Assembly (NCBI GenBank): GCA_947499565.1
Contig: CANMOV010000005.1
Coordinates: 1-64,000 of the forward strand
DNA length: 64,000 nt
Source: an uncultured Croceitalea sp.
GTDB taxonomy: Bacteria > Bacteroidota > Bacteroidia > Flavobacteriales > Flavobacteriaceae
Direction: 5' to 3'
Below the pieces are notes generated by a model. The model did not search any database. It was not told where the DNA came from and worked only from the letters and a program-made list of their open reading frames with translations. Every line of letters begins with the position of its first letter. The stretch's first letter is position 1. The translations under genes were made by a program, and so were the position numbers. Of the stretch, positions 1 to 7,562 are shown in pieces.

Positions 1-800
1 TTTTATAGCCTTTTCGTGTTGATTTAGATTACTTTTTGCAACCCCTCTATTATTATAGATTTCTGCATCATTAGGATTTAGTTCTATTGCTTTGTTATAG
101 TCCTTGATTGCTTCTTCATATTGATCTAGGTTTTCTTTTGCATTTCCCTTATTATAATGAGCTTTGGCATAATTAGAATCTAATTCTATTGCTTTGTTAT
201 AGTCTTTTATAGCCTCTTCGTATTGATTTAGATTACTTTTTGCAACCCCTCTATTATTATAGATTTCTGCATCATTAGGATCTAATTCTATTGCTTTGTT
301 ATAATCTTTGATTGCTTCTTCATATTGATTTAGATTACTTTTTGCAACTCCTCTATTATAATAGATTTCTGCATCATTAGGATCTAATTCTATTGCTTTG
401 TTATAATCTTTTATAGCGTCTTCGTGTTGATTTAGACTTTCTTTTGCATTTCCCCTATTATAATAGATTTCTGCATCATTAGGATCTAATTCTATTGCTT
501 TTTTATAGTCTTTTATAGCCTGTTCGTATTGATTTAGGTTTTCTTTTGCATTTCCCCTATTATAATAAGCCGGAGCATAATCAGGGTTTAATTCTATTGC
601 TTTGTTATAATCTTTTATAGCCTCTTCGTATTGATTTAGATTGCTTTTTGTTGCCCCTCTATTACTATAGATTTCTGCGTCATTAGGATCTAATTCTATT
701 GCTTTGTTATAATCTTTTATAGCCTCTTCGTATTGATTTAGGCTATCTTTTGCGTTCCCTCTATTATTGTATAATGCCCCTGCGTAGTCAGGATTTAGCT
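1..800. repeat. Tandem 102-bp repeat encoding 34-residue TPR units
   Basis: The block ATTCTATTGC (GTTCTATTGC in the first copy) recurs at about 81, 183, 285, 387, 489, 591, 693 and 795, a strict 102-bp period equal to one 34-codon TPR. Neighbouring units differ at only a few bases, while TPR units in most proteins share only scattered residues. This points to recent expansion or homogenisation by recombination. The array continues left of the window. Confidence 0.93.
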
Positions 801-1620
801 CTATTGCTTTATCATAACTTACTATTCCTTCTTTATATTTTTTTAATTCACCAAAAATATACCCCCGCCAAGCCCATGCATCTGCGTCTTTAGAATCTAA
901 TTCGATTGAAGCTTCAAATGCTTTTAAAGCATCCTTTAATTGACCTTCTTCGTAATCTGCTTTACCTTGATAATACCAATCTGTAGCGGTATATTGACCT
1001 TCATTCTTAGTTGATTTCAAACCTTCTTCAAAGGCCAATAATTCTTTTTTAACTTCAGCATTTTCGATTCTTCCTATTCCCTTTTTAGATTCTTTTGCTT
1101 TGAGACTTTCTAAACTAGATTCATACTGCTTGCGCAAAGTATCCATACTTTTAATGAGCTTGGCAGAATCTTTTTTAAACTTTTCCCGTAACCCTTTGAT
1201 TGCTTCATTAATAGGAATTTGAGCTTTCTCTTCAACTTCATTTTTTAACCACTCTTCGGTAATAATTGAGTTAATTTTATCCTTGGTAAAATCTTTTGCT
1301 GTTTCATCAAAATATTTAGAGATAGCATCCTTGCCCACAAATCGAATAAGCAAACCTAAAACACCGGCAATAATACCAATCGCCCAAATGAGATAAGTAA
1401 GTCTTTTATCAGCTTTGTCATAGATTAAATCGTTATTTTCCTTTGTAGCATTTATTAGGTTTTGATACTCTTTTTGTTGTCTTTCTAATTCGGTTTTTAA
1501 GTCTTCTATTTCTTCTTCAAACTGAATTATTTTTAATTCTTGATGCGAAATAGAATCCTTTTGGACATTAGCAAATGAAATAGTTGTACTCAAAACGAGT
1601 AGAAGGAAAAATTGCTTCAT
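1..1620 (-). CDS. Membrane-anchored TPR-repeat protein (3' end outside window)
   Basis: The reading frame opens at an ATG at 1620-1618 and runs to base 1 without a stop, giving 540 codons, so the C-terminus is missing. Residues 1-18 form a signal peptide. A charged segment likely to be a coiled coil follows, then one membrane helix at about 71-92. From about residue 212 the protein is TPR units, each with the core pattern YNRGNAK..LNQYEEAIKDYNKAIELDPNDAEIY broken across 34 residues. It probably exposes a TPR scaffold for protein binding at the membrane, but the partner cannot be read. The repeats are unusually alike at DNA level. It could continue into another domain beyond the window. Very sure of TPR, unsure of role. 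Confidence 0.9.
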   Translation of the reverse strand, partial: MKQFFLLLVLSTTISFANVQKDSISHQELKIIQFEEEIEDLKTELERQQKEYQNLINATKENNDLIYDKADKRLTYLIWAIGIIAGVLGLLIRFVGKDAISKYFDETAKDFTKDKINSIITEEWLKNEVEEKAQIPINEAIKGLREKFKKDSAKLIKSMDTLRKQYESSLESLKAKESKKGIGRIENAEVKKELLAFEEGLKSTKNEGQYTATDWYYQGKADYEEGQLKDALKAFEASIELDSKDADAWAWRGYIFGELKKYKEGIVSYDKAIELNPDYAGALYNNRGNAKDSLNQYEEAIKDYNKAIELDPNDAEIYSNRGATKSNLNQYEEAIKDYNKAIELNPDYAPAYYNRGNAKENLNQYEQAIKDYKKAIELDPNDAEIYYNRGNAKESLNQHEDAIKDYNKAIELDPNDAEIYYNRGVAKSNLNQYEEAIKDYNKAIELDPNDAEIYNNRGVAKSNLNQYEEAIKDYNKAIELDSNYAKAHYNKGNAKENLDQYEEAIKDYNKAIELNPNDAEIYNNRGVAKSNLNQHEKAIK

Positions 1621-1697
1621 AAAAAATGATATTAAAAAAGGGGGAGAGTCCTAACTTACAAAGTTTATAGCAATTAAATAAAAAATTGCTTTAATAT

Positions 1698-2138
1698 TTA
1701 TTTCACTTTTGCTGAGGTATCTGCAATAACTTTCCATTCTCCATTAATTTGCTTTAAAATCAGCATAAATATGCCATTGGTATTGCCTACTTTTCGAGTA
1801 AGGTGATATTCCCCCATTACAGAATAAGCACCATCATTAATTTTAGAAATATCATTAAAAACAAAATGTAAATTGCCAAAATGCTCTTTTGTTGGATAGC
1901 TTTTTTTATAGCGCTCTAAGGTACTTTGCCAACCTTTTATAACACCACCTGCACCATAAAACTTTAGCTCTTCAGATTCCCAATAGCCCTCCATGAAAGT
2001 TTCGATATCATAATTGTTCCAGGCATCCTTTTGTGCAGTTAATAAAGCTATGATTGCTTTTTTGTCATCTGCTTCAGAAGACTTTTGAGCAAAAGTTGAA
2101 AGGGATAAAAACAAGAGTAGAATTTGAAGTGATTTCAT
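1698..2138 (-). CDS. Secreted NTF2-like (SnoaL/DUF4440-type) protein
   Basis: This 146-residue protein has a signal peptide ending at TFAQ (about residue 18). The rest matches the small cone-shaped NTF2-like fold: an N-terminal helix with AIIALLTAQKDAWNNYD, a central strand region with FYGAGGVIKGW, and a C-terminal strand with W-K-VIADTSAKV. Family members are either small-molecule enzymes or non-catalytic binding domains, and I see no residue that settles which. It stands alone, 77 bp from the TPR gene on the same strand. The family call is fairly firm and the function is unknown. Confidence 0.75.
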   Translation of the reverse strand: MKSLQILLLFLSLSTFAQKSSEADDKKAIIALLTAQKDAWNNYDIETFMEGYWESEELKFYGAGGVIKGWQSTLERYKKSYPTKEHFGNLHFVFNDISKINDGAYSVMGEYHLTRKVGNTNGIFMLILKQINGEWKVIADTSAKVK

Positions 2139-2182
2139 ATAAGATTGTTATTGTTAACCTATGTGCATTATGACTAAATTAT

Positions 2183-2320
2183 GTCAATTCGAGTGAATTT
2201 TGCTGAAGAAAGGAGTGAAATTTGTACCTGCCAGCCGGCAGGCAGGTCGTGAATCATAACTTTTGAGGCAAAGATTGTTCTCGATACGATTTTTCATGCC
2301 TCAAAATCACTCGAACTGAC
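2183..2320. repeat. Dispersed palindromic intergenic repeat, family A, copy 1
   Basis: The element is bounded by 14-bp inverted ends, GTCAATTCGAGTGA (2183-2196) and TCACTCGAACTGAC (2307-2320), with one mismatch. Inside are a GC-rich palindrome (CCTGCCAGCCGGCAGGCAGG at about 2228-2247), the box TTCTCGATA, and an inner pair TGAGGCA/TGCCTCA. Related copies lie at 14445 and 15277. It has no coding capacity and may be a MITE-like or REP-like element. Confidence 0.75.
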
Positions 2321-2359
2321 ATCTAGTGCGTTATTTACCTCAAAATATGTAATAGGTTA

Positions 2360-3448
2360 TTATTGGGCAAAAAATACAATTAAGCCGATGATTAGTATAA
2401 CGAGAATTACGGTAAAGAAAATCTTCCAAAAGCTATAAGGGCGCGTTCCTGAAATAGTTCCATTTTCTCCATTAATAAAGAAATTGTACTCTTTGCTATT
2501 GTAACGGTAAGCACTTACATACACTGGCAATAAAATATGTTTAAAGGTCTCTTCGGACAATTTCATATTCATGCTAGTCACCCGTTGGGTATCACCACCT
2601 ATATCTTGCCTGCACCAGCGATCTGCAATACGTTCCGCTTCGCCTTTAGCAGACAAATGGCCTTGTTTAAGGGGAATGGTATATTTTTCGGTAACAAAAC
2701 CTCTTAAAAAACTAGAGCTAAACGGCTGCAATAATTTTAAATTCCAACGTGCAATTTTTCTTGGAATACGACCTGCTTTTTGTTTTGAAGCTTTTACCAA
2801 GGTATCGTCTACAAAGCCAGAAATAGTTCCGGAAGCCGTAGACCATCGCGTTTTTTGCACTTGTCTTGTTCGGGTTTTTCCCTTGCCATCTCTGTAGGTT
2901 TCGGTAACATAATAATGGTCACCTCTTTGCCCAGAGTAGCTAGCTTTTAATTGCGCATCAAAAGTCCAATAGGGCAAATACAATCCCTTGGTAAACTGTG
3001 GGTCTAGTGCCGCTTTTTTTAGTTTGTTAGGAGCAAACCAAAGGCTATCCACCCATTTTTTAAAAATCAGAAAAGACTTTTTTTGGTCTAGCTGAAATGG
3101 CAAAACAGCACCAGGTAATATCCAATCTTCTTTATAAGCATCTTCTAGAATTAATGGCATACTACAGTACACGCAATGCAATGATTTGTAGTTTTCTTCT
3201 ACATGCTGATTGGCGCCACAATTTTTGCAATGGAGCATAGAGATTTCTTCACTATGCTTTAAGGCACCCATTTCTTTTAAGTAAGGATATAGTTCTAACT
3301 CTTCAAAGCCATTTTCATCTATATGGATTTCTTCTTTATGCCCGCAATATTCACAACTAATATTTTTAGTCCCGGGTTGGTACTTCAATTCCGCCCCGCA
3401 ATTAATACAGGCTTTCTTGAGTTCGGTTTGTTGTGTTTTTTGTTCCAA
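2360..3448 (-). CDS. Zinc-ribbon protein with C-terminal membrane anchor
   Basis: This 362-residue protein has two N-terminal zinc ribbons, with Cys pairs at C14/C17 and C32/C35 and again at C74/C77 and C92/C95. A long middle region follows, with WFAPNKLKK and LYLPYWTFDA, then one membrane helix at about 340-361 at the very C-terminus. Proteins of this type are often auto-annotated as 'PriA helicase' or TFIIB-like because of the zinc ribbon, but no helicase motif is present. The next gene upstream (3564-4697) is an SPFH protein. This pairing resembles the membrane-stress modules in which a zinc-ribbon membrane protein recruits an SPFH protein (YdjG/YdjI of Bacillus), which is my inference. 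It is probably tail-anchored with the ribbons in the cytosol. Confidence 0.75.
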   Translation of the reverse strand: MEQKTQQTELKKACINCGAELKYQPGTKNISCEYCGHKEEIHIDENGFEELELYPYLKEMGALKHSEEISMLHCKNCGANQHVEENYKSLHCVYCSMPLILEDAYKEDWILPGAVLPFQLDQKKSFLIFKKWVDSLWFAPNKLKKAALDPQFTKGLYLPYWTFDAQLKASYSGQRGDHYYVTETYRDGKGKTRTRQVQKTRWSTASGTISGFVDDTLVKASKQKAGRIPRKIARWNLKLLQPFSSSFLRGFVTEKYTIPLKQGHLSAKGEAERIADRWCRQDIGGDTQRVTSMNMKLSEETFKHILLPVYVSAYRYNSKEYNFFINGENGTISGTRPYSFWKIFFTVILVILIIGLIVFFAQ

Positions 3449-3463
3449 AGCTTACTGAAAAAA

Positions 3464-3551
3464 GTCATTTCGAAATAAATTGCAGCATACTAATTGAGAA
3501 ATCTAGAATCTAAATAGTAGATTTCTCTGTTGCAAACTCCTTCGAAATGAC
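3464..3551. repeat. Dispersed palindromic intergenic repeat, family B, copy 1
   Basis: Perfect 11-bp inverted ends GTCATTTCGAA (3464-3474) and TTCGAAATGAC (3541-3551) enclose a second perfect inner pair, GAGAAATCTA and TAGATTTCTC. The element fills the gap between the zinc-ribbon and SPFH genes. A half copy with the same GTCATTTCGAA end and a GAGAAATC box lies at 15440. As RNA it would fold into a long hairpin between two co-directional genes. Confidence 0.75.
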
Positions 3552-3563
3552 GATAAAATACAA

Positions 3564-4697
3564 TTAGTTATTAGGTAATGGCGGTGGTGTGTTGCCTCCT
3601 AAGAAAGACTTTAACTCTTCAACTTCTTGTAGAGCAGCCCAGCTAGCCATCCCTTGTTTCCAAACCAAACTTTCTTTATTAATGGTTCTATTGGCAAAAA
3701 GTGCTTTTAGTTGGTCAATTCCCACAGGACCTTGTTGTGCTCCATCTACGGCATAAAAATACTGTACGGCGATAGGCATTGGTGGAGGCATAGCACCTCC
3801 TGTTTGAGCAACTGGTTGTTGACCACCCATCTGTGGAGCCATCATACCACCCATTTGTTGTGCGAGTACAAAACCCATTCCCATTCCCATTCCGGCACCA
3901 GCTGTTCCCCCTTCATTTTTTGCAGCAGCTTCAATAGCTTTAGCAGTTTTGAACTTGGTTAATTTATCCAAGTCAAGCTTATCTATACGGCTGTATTCAA
4001 AGATTTCTTTCTTAAGATCTTCTGGCATCGAAACATTTTCGATGTAGAATTTTTCCAAGGAGATACCCACCGATAAGAACTCAGGTTTCATTACTTCTTG
4101 GCATGTATCTGAAAGCTCAGAAGTATTGGCTGCGTATAATTCAATAGGCAAGTTGGCTTCACCAACTGTATCTGTAAAACGAGTTGCTATTAAACTTTTT
4201 AGGTGCTCATTGATTTCAAAATTGGTAAAGTTATTATCCGTACCAACGATATCAACAATAAATTTTCCAGCATCTGCGATTTTAAAAGCATAGGTTCCAA
4301 AAGCTCTAATTTCTACCAACCCAAATCGCTCATCACTTAAGGTGATTGGGTTTTTAGTGCCCCATTTTTCATCTGTAAATAAATGGGTGTTTACAAAATA
4401 TACCTCAGCTTTAAAGGGAGAATTAAATCCATATTTCCAACCCTTTAATGTGGCTAGTATTGGTAAGTTTTTTGTAGTTAAATCATAAGTTCCAGGTGTA
4501 AACACATCTGCAAGCTGTCCTTCATTCACAAAAACTGCAGTTTGTCCTTCGCGAACAATAAGTTTAGCCCCGTTTTTAATTTCGTTTTGGTAACGCTCAA
4601 AACGGTGTGCTATGGTGTCGTCTGTGTAATCTAACCATTCGACAATGTCTATAAACTCATGACTGAGCTTTTCTTTGATTTTGCTAAAAATATCCAT
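3564..4697 (-). CDS. SPFH-domain protein with C-terminal GYF_2 domain
   Basis: This 377-residue protein has an SPFH/band-7 domain at roughly residues 20-250 (LIVREGQTAVFVNEGQLADVF, TVGEANLPIELYAANTSELS). It belongs to the group often labelled 'virion core protein'. A Gly/Met-rich linker follows (GAGMGMGMGF, MGGMMAPQMGG), then a GYF_2 module at about 312-368 (GPVGIDQLKALF, LVWKQGMASWAAL) and a TPPPLPNN tail. SPFH proteins form membrane-bound rings. GYF_2 modules are thought to bind proline-rich peptides, so the tail could be a self or partner ligand. There is no signal peptide or clear membrane helix, so attachment probably depends on a partner such as the adjacent zinc-ribbon membrane protein. 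Confidence 0.85.
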   Translation of the reverse strand: MDIFSKIKEKLSHEFIDIVEWLDYTDDTIAHRFERYQNEIKNGAKLIVREGQTAVFVNEGQLADVFTPGTYDLTTKNLPILATLKGWKYGFNSPFKAEVYFVNTHLFTDEKWGTKNPITLSDERFGLVEIRAFGTYAFKIADAGKFIVDIVGTDNNFTNFEINEHLKSLIATRFTDTVGEANLPIELYAANTSELSDTCQEVMKPEFLSVGISLEKFYIENVSMPEDLKKEIFEYSRIDKLDLDKLTKFKTAKAIEAAAKNEGGTAGAGMGMGMGFVLAQQMGGMMAPQMGGQQPVAQTGGAMPPPMPIAVQYFYAVDGAQQGPVGIDQLKALFANRTINKESLVWKQGMASWAALQEVEELKSFLGGNTPPPLPNN

Positions 4698-4846
4698 GAA
4701 TAGTGTTTTAGTTTATGTGTTTTTAAAGCTACTAAAAATGATTTTTACATCATACAATCTATTAGTATAAAATTATTCATATTGTTACATTTTTTGATTC
4801 TGAGCAAACGATGAATCTTCCCTATGCGTATTAGTTTCAAAGAAGA

Positions 4847-4870
4847 CACTTCGACTGTGCTCAGTGTGAC
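4847..4870. repeat. Short intergenic palindromic repeat, family C
   Basis: The stretch begins CACTTCGACTGTGCTCAG and ends TGTGAC, an imperfect palindrome (CACTTCGACTGTG / GTGTGA). It is flanked by two similar blocks, GAGCAAACGATGAATCTT at about 4802 and GAGCAAAGCGAAGAATCTT at about 4892. The style matches short intergenic repeats common in flavobacteria. A shorter relative, GTCACACTAAGCTCGTC, is near 26118. Confidence 0.5.
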
Positions 4871-4938
4871 AAATAAGAATTGATGGGATATTGAGCAAAG
4901 CGAAGAATCTTAAGTATTTTTAGCATTCAAAATTTAGT

Positions 4939-5304
4939 ATGGATAAAAATGTACTGGGTACCGAGCTGCAAGCATGTTGTTATGCACCCAAAACGGGGTT
5001 TTATAGAGATGGATTTTGTAGAACAGGTCCAGAAGATGTAGGGACACATGTGGTCTGTGCAATCATGACAGAAGAATTTTTAATTTATACGAAAGAACAG
5101 GGGAACGATTTAAGCACACCTATTCCTATGTATCAGTTTCCTGGATTAAAGCCAGGAGACAAATGGTGTTTGTGTGCTTCTAGATGGAAACAAGCTTATG
5201 TGGCTGGAAAGGCGCCTGAAGTGGTTTTAGAAGCTACACATGAAAATGCGTTACAAATAGTTGACTTTGAAATGCTCTTAGAATATAAATATGTTGACGA
5301 TTAA
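4939..5304 (+). CDS. DUF2237 family protein
   Basis: This 121-residue protein covers the whole DUF2237 family. It carries the characteristic blocks GTELQACCYAPKTGFYRDG, CRTGPEDVGTHVVCA, GNDLSTPIP and PGDKWCLCASRWKQA. Five conserved cysteines suggest metal binding or redox chemistry, but no reaction has been established to my knowledge. It is cytosolic, with no signal peptide. Its stop overlaps by 4 bp the end of the convergent RidA-like gene. The family assignment is firm. Confidence 0.9.
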   Translation: MDKNVLGTELQACCYAPKTGFYRDGFCRTGPEDVGTHVVCAIMTEEFLIYTKEQGNDLSTPIPMYQFPGLKPGDKWCLCASRWKQAYVAGKAPEVVLEATHENALQIVDFEMLLEYKYVDD

Positions 5305-5765
5305 TTTGCCGCTATTACAGCAATAGCTTCAATCTCTACACCCCATGAAGGAGCTCCTAAAGTAGCAACGCCAACCAAAGTGCTTGCTGGCATATTGGCA
5401 TCACCTAAAACTTCTTTCCTAACAGCTCGGAACGTATCCAAATATTCGGGGTGATAATCCACAACAAAGGTGCTGTATTTAACTACATCTTTAAAAGTTG
5501 CTCCTGTATTTTCCAAAGTGCCCTGAAGCTTACCAATAGCATCTCTAAACTGCGCCTCAAAATCTTCACCTTCTCCTACTTGCCCAGAAATATAAATGGT
5601 TTTCACACCATTTGCTTCTACAATAACTGCTTCAGAGTAGCCTTGTCGTGCATCAATATGATCTATAGAAAAAGTGGAAGTTTGGGTTGCTGTATTAGCA
5701 GGAATAGTAGTTTCATTTTTACATGCAAGTAAAAATACAAACAACAAAAAGTAAATAGGTCTCAT
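5301..5765 (-). CDS. RidA/YjgF-family lipoprotein
   Basis: This 154-residue protein starts with a lipoprotein signal (FLLFVFLLAC, Cys at about 15). The mature part is a RidA domain: GYSEAVIVEANGVKTIYISGQVG, EAQFRDAIGKLQGTLENTGATFKDVVKYS and MPASTLVGVATLG. Cytosolic RidA hydrolyses reactive enamines and imines from PLP enzymes. This copy is predicted to be lipid-anchored outside the cytoplasm, so its substrate is probably different. The usual active-site Arg of RidA (in a PAR[AS] motif) appears as PAST here, so imine deaminase activity is doubtful. Confidence 0.85.
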   Translation of the reverse strand: MRPIYFLLFVFLLACKNETTIPANTATQTSTFSIDHIDARQGYSEAVIVEANGVKTIYISGQVGEGEDFEAQFRDAIGKLQGTLENTGATFKDVVKYSTFVVDYHPEYLDTFRAVRKEVLGDANMPASTLVGVATLGAPSWGVEIEAIAVIAAN

Positions 5766-5819
5766 GAAATTAGATTTTCCCTTAAGATACTATTTTGACG
5801 TTTAATCTAAATGGGAAAC

Positions 5820-6509
5820 TTAGCAGATTCCAGTATCAGAATCACAACTATCACCTTCACTAAGTACTTCAATAGGTGAAACCTGAGCAAAAGCTTCTAA
5901 AAACACACTAGCAGGTTGTGCACCACTAATTCCGTATTTATCGTTAATGATAAAAAACGGAACGCCGGTTACACCAAGTTGTTGGTAATGTGCAATCTCT
6001 TGTTTTACTGCATACGCAATATTTTCATCTGCTATAATTTTTGCAGTTTTAGCTGCATCCCACTCATATTCGGACATGATAGTAGAGAGTACTTCAGGCT
6101 TATTAAGGTGTAAGTTCTCATCAAAATAAGCTTTTAAAAATCGCTCTTTTAATTGATCTCTAAAACCTTCTTCCCCAGCTATATGAAGTAATTGATGCAA
6201 AGGCAATGTATTTACGGCAAGCCATTTATTACCAAAATTAAAGGTGATTCCTTCAGATGCGCCAGCTTCAGTTAAGCGATTCGTCATTTCTTGGGTACGC
6301 TCCAAATCTCCAAATTTATTAGTGAGGTAGGTATTTCTATCCAGACCTTCGGCAGGCATATTAGGGTCTAGTTGATACGGATGCCAAGTAACTTCTACAG
6401 GTGCACCTTTCCATTGCGTTAAGGCAGTTTCTAATCTACGCTTTCCCACATAGCACCATGGGCAGGCAACATCGGATACTACATCAACTTTTATGGTTTC
6501 TTTTTGCAT
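5820..6509 (-). CDS. DsbA-family oxidoreductase (FrnE-like)
   Basis: This 229-residue protein has a thioredoxin-fold active site C16-P-W-C19 directly after the first strand (VDVVSDVACPWCYVGKRR). The DsbA helical insertion follows, and the cis-proline loop reads GVTGVPFFIINDKYGISGAQ. There is no signal peptide, so it is a cytosolic FrnE/polyketide-type DsbA rather than a periplasmic folding enzyme. The C-terminus ends in two further cysteines (SCDSDTGIC), a common FrnE tail feature that may act as an extra redox pair. It is transcribed divergently from the gene at 6876. Confidence 0.9.
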   Translation of the reverse strand: MQKETIKVDVVSDVACPWCYVGKRRLETALTQWKGAPVEVTWHPYQLDPNMPAEGLDRNTYLTNKFGDLERTQEMTNRLTEAGASEGITFNFGNKWLAVNTLPLHQLLHIAGEEGFRDQLKERFLKAYFDENLHLNKPEVLSTIMSEYEWDAAKTAKIIADENIAYAVKQEIAHYQQLGVTGVPFFIINDKYGISGAQPASVFLEAFAQVSPIEVLSEGDSCDSDTGIC

Positions 6510-6875
6510 AGCAAAATGGGTTTTATTATTACAAAAATTATGTCGTAAAAGTATACGAATCCTAACGGTTTGTTGAAGTAAACAACAAAGCGTAAAAAGC
6601 CCATTAGTTTCGCAAATCGTAGATTCCCCCGATTCTATGATTTGGTACTACCAATGAGCTTGTTTGGTTAAAGCATAAAGAAAATCATGAAAAAGGAAGA
6701 ACACAATACCTATAAACAGGGATTTTTTGGAGTTGGTATTTTGTTTTATCTTACCAGGGCTAACCAATTCTTACCTATCTATTTTCTTCTTTGCTATGAT
6801 AAAATCCCTAGGAATGGGGATTTCTTTGGATTTGAATAAGTCTAACATTTGACCAAACCAAAAAAACTAATTTAG
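6510..6875. other. Divergent intergenic region between the DsbA-family gene and the two-component operon
   Basis: These 366 bases contain no convincing gene. A short inverted pair TTTGTTG/CAACAAA is at 6569-6589. The strong AAAATCCCTANNNATGGGGATT palindrome is at 6801-6822. A -7-like box with one mismatch to TAnnTTTG lies near 6842-6849, shortly before the start at 6876. A 50-codon frame at 6687-6839 overlaps the palindrome and looks accidental. Confidence 0.5.
6801..6822. promoter_or_regulatory. Palindromic motif AAAATCCCTA-N3-ATGGGGATT, copy 1 (candidate operator)
   Basis: The site reads AATCCCTA, GGA, ATGGGGATT, with AATCCC and GGGATT as arms. It ends 53 bp before the start of the 6876 gene and just upstream of its likely -7 box. 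The same sequence apart from the three central bases occurs at 10042-10063, immediately after the response regulator gene. A site for the NarL-type regulator encoded in between is the simplest reading. Confidence 0.5.
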
Positions 6876-7547
6876 ATGAAGACATTAAAGTTATTAACCA
6901 TTGCACTCTTGATTTTTGCTGCCCTTTCAGTATTTCTGTTATATGAGGTAAAAGAGGATTGTAAAATTTGTGAAAAATGTGTGCATTGTGAGAAATATGA
7001 GTTGTGTAAGGAAGAAAGAAGGTTGGATAGAATAAATAGACCACCGGAAAACGCAGACTTGACACTTAAAATAAATTGTGATTATCAAGACATATATCAG
7101 GTTTTTCAATATGATATTGTTAATAGTTATAGCATATTAGGCAAGTTGGAACTGAATGGTTCAAATACCATTGATAAGATTGATTTTCAAATATTTGAAG
7201 CTGGTAGCTGCAAAAGGTATTACATTGAGAAAGTAACCTATTCGGAAGAATATAACTCAAAACCTGGTAAATGGTTAACATTCAAAATTAACAATGACCC
7301 TAGCAGACCTGGTAATAGAGGCTATCACTTTGTAGATGATATACCAATTACCTTAAATTCTGGTCATGGAAAGGGTTTTTCGGTGGTTATAAAGTCCGAT
7401 AATGATTCTAGAATAGTAACTGATAAATTATGGTCAGATGCAATAAAAGTTATGAGCGAAAATAAAGAAAATGAATACTCAAATAATGAAATTAAAAACT
7501 TTCCTCCCATTATTTGCCAGTCTACTTTGTATTCTACAATTCAATAA
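6876..7547 (+). CDS. Membrane-anchored Cys-rich protein of unknown function
   Basis: This 223-residue protein is not recognised. A hydrophobic N-terminal helix (about 4-23) acts as signal or anchor. Just outside it is a tight cysteine run, C29-x2-C32-x2-C35-x2-C38-x5-C44, suited to binding a metal or forming disulfides. The remainder (60-223) is polar, with likely beta strands and a few more Cys, such as GSCKRYY and PPIICQ. It is the first gene of the two-component operon. The kinase frame begins 15 bp after its stop, in the same reading phase. It may be an accessory sensor or signal-modifying subunit for the kinase, which is inference from position only. Confidence 0.65.
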   Translation: MKTLKLLTIALLIFAALSVFLLYEVKEDCKICEKCVHCEKYELCKEERRLDRINRPPENADLTLKINCDYQDIYQVFQYDIVNSYSILGKLELNGSNTIDKIDFQIFEAGSCKRYYIEKVTYSEEYNSKPGKWLTFKINNDPSRPGNRGYHFVDDIPITLNSGHGKGFSVVIKSDNDSRIVTDKLWSDAIKVMSENKENEYSNNEIKNFPPIICQSTLYSTIQ

Positions 7548-7562
7548 AATGTTGTTATAGTT

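Noticed and set aside
1-800. CRISPR-like array at the left end
   Set aside because: The 102-bp period is the codon length of a TPR unit and keeps an open reading frame, so it is coding repeat, not CRISPR.
6687-6839. 50-codon ORF in the region before the two-component operon
   Set aside because: It overlaps the palindrome and promoter region, has no recognisable family, and its composition is not protein-like.
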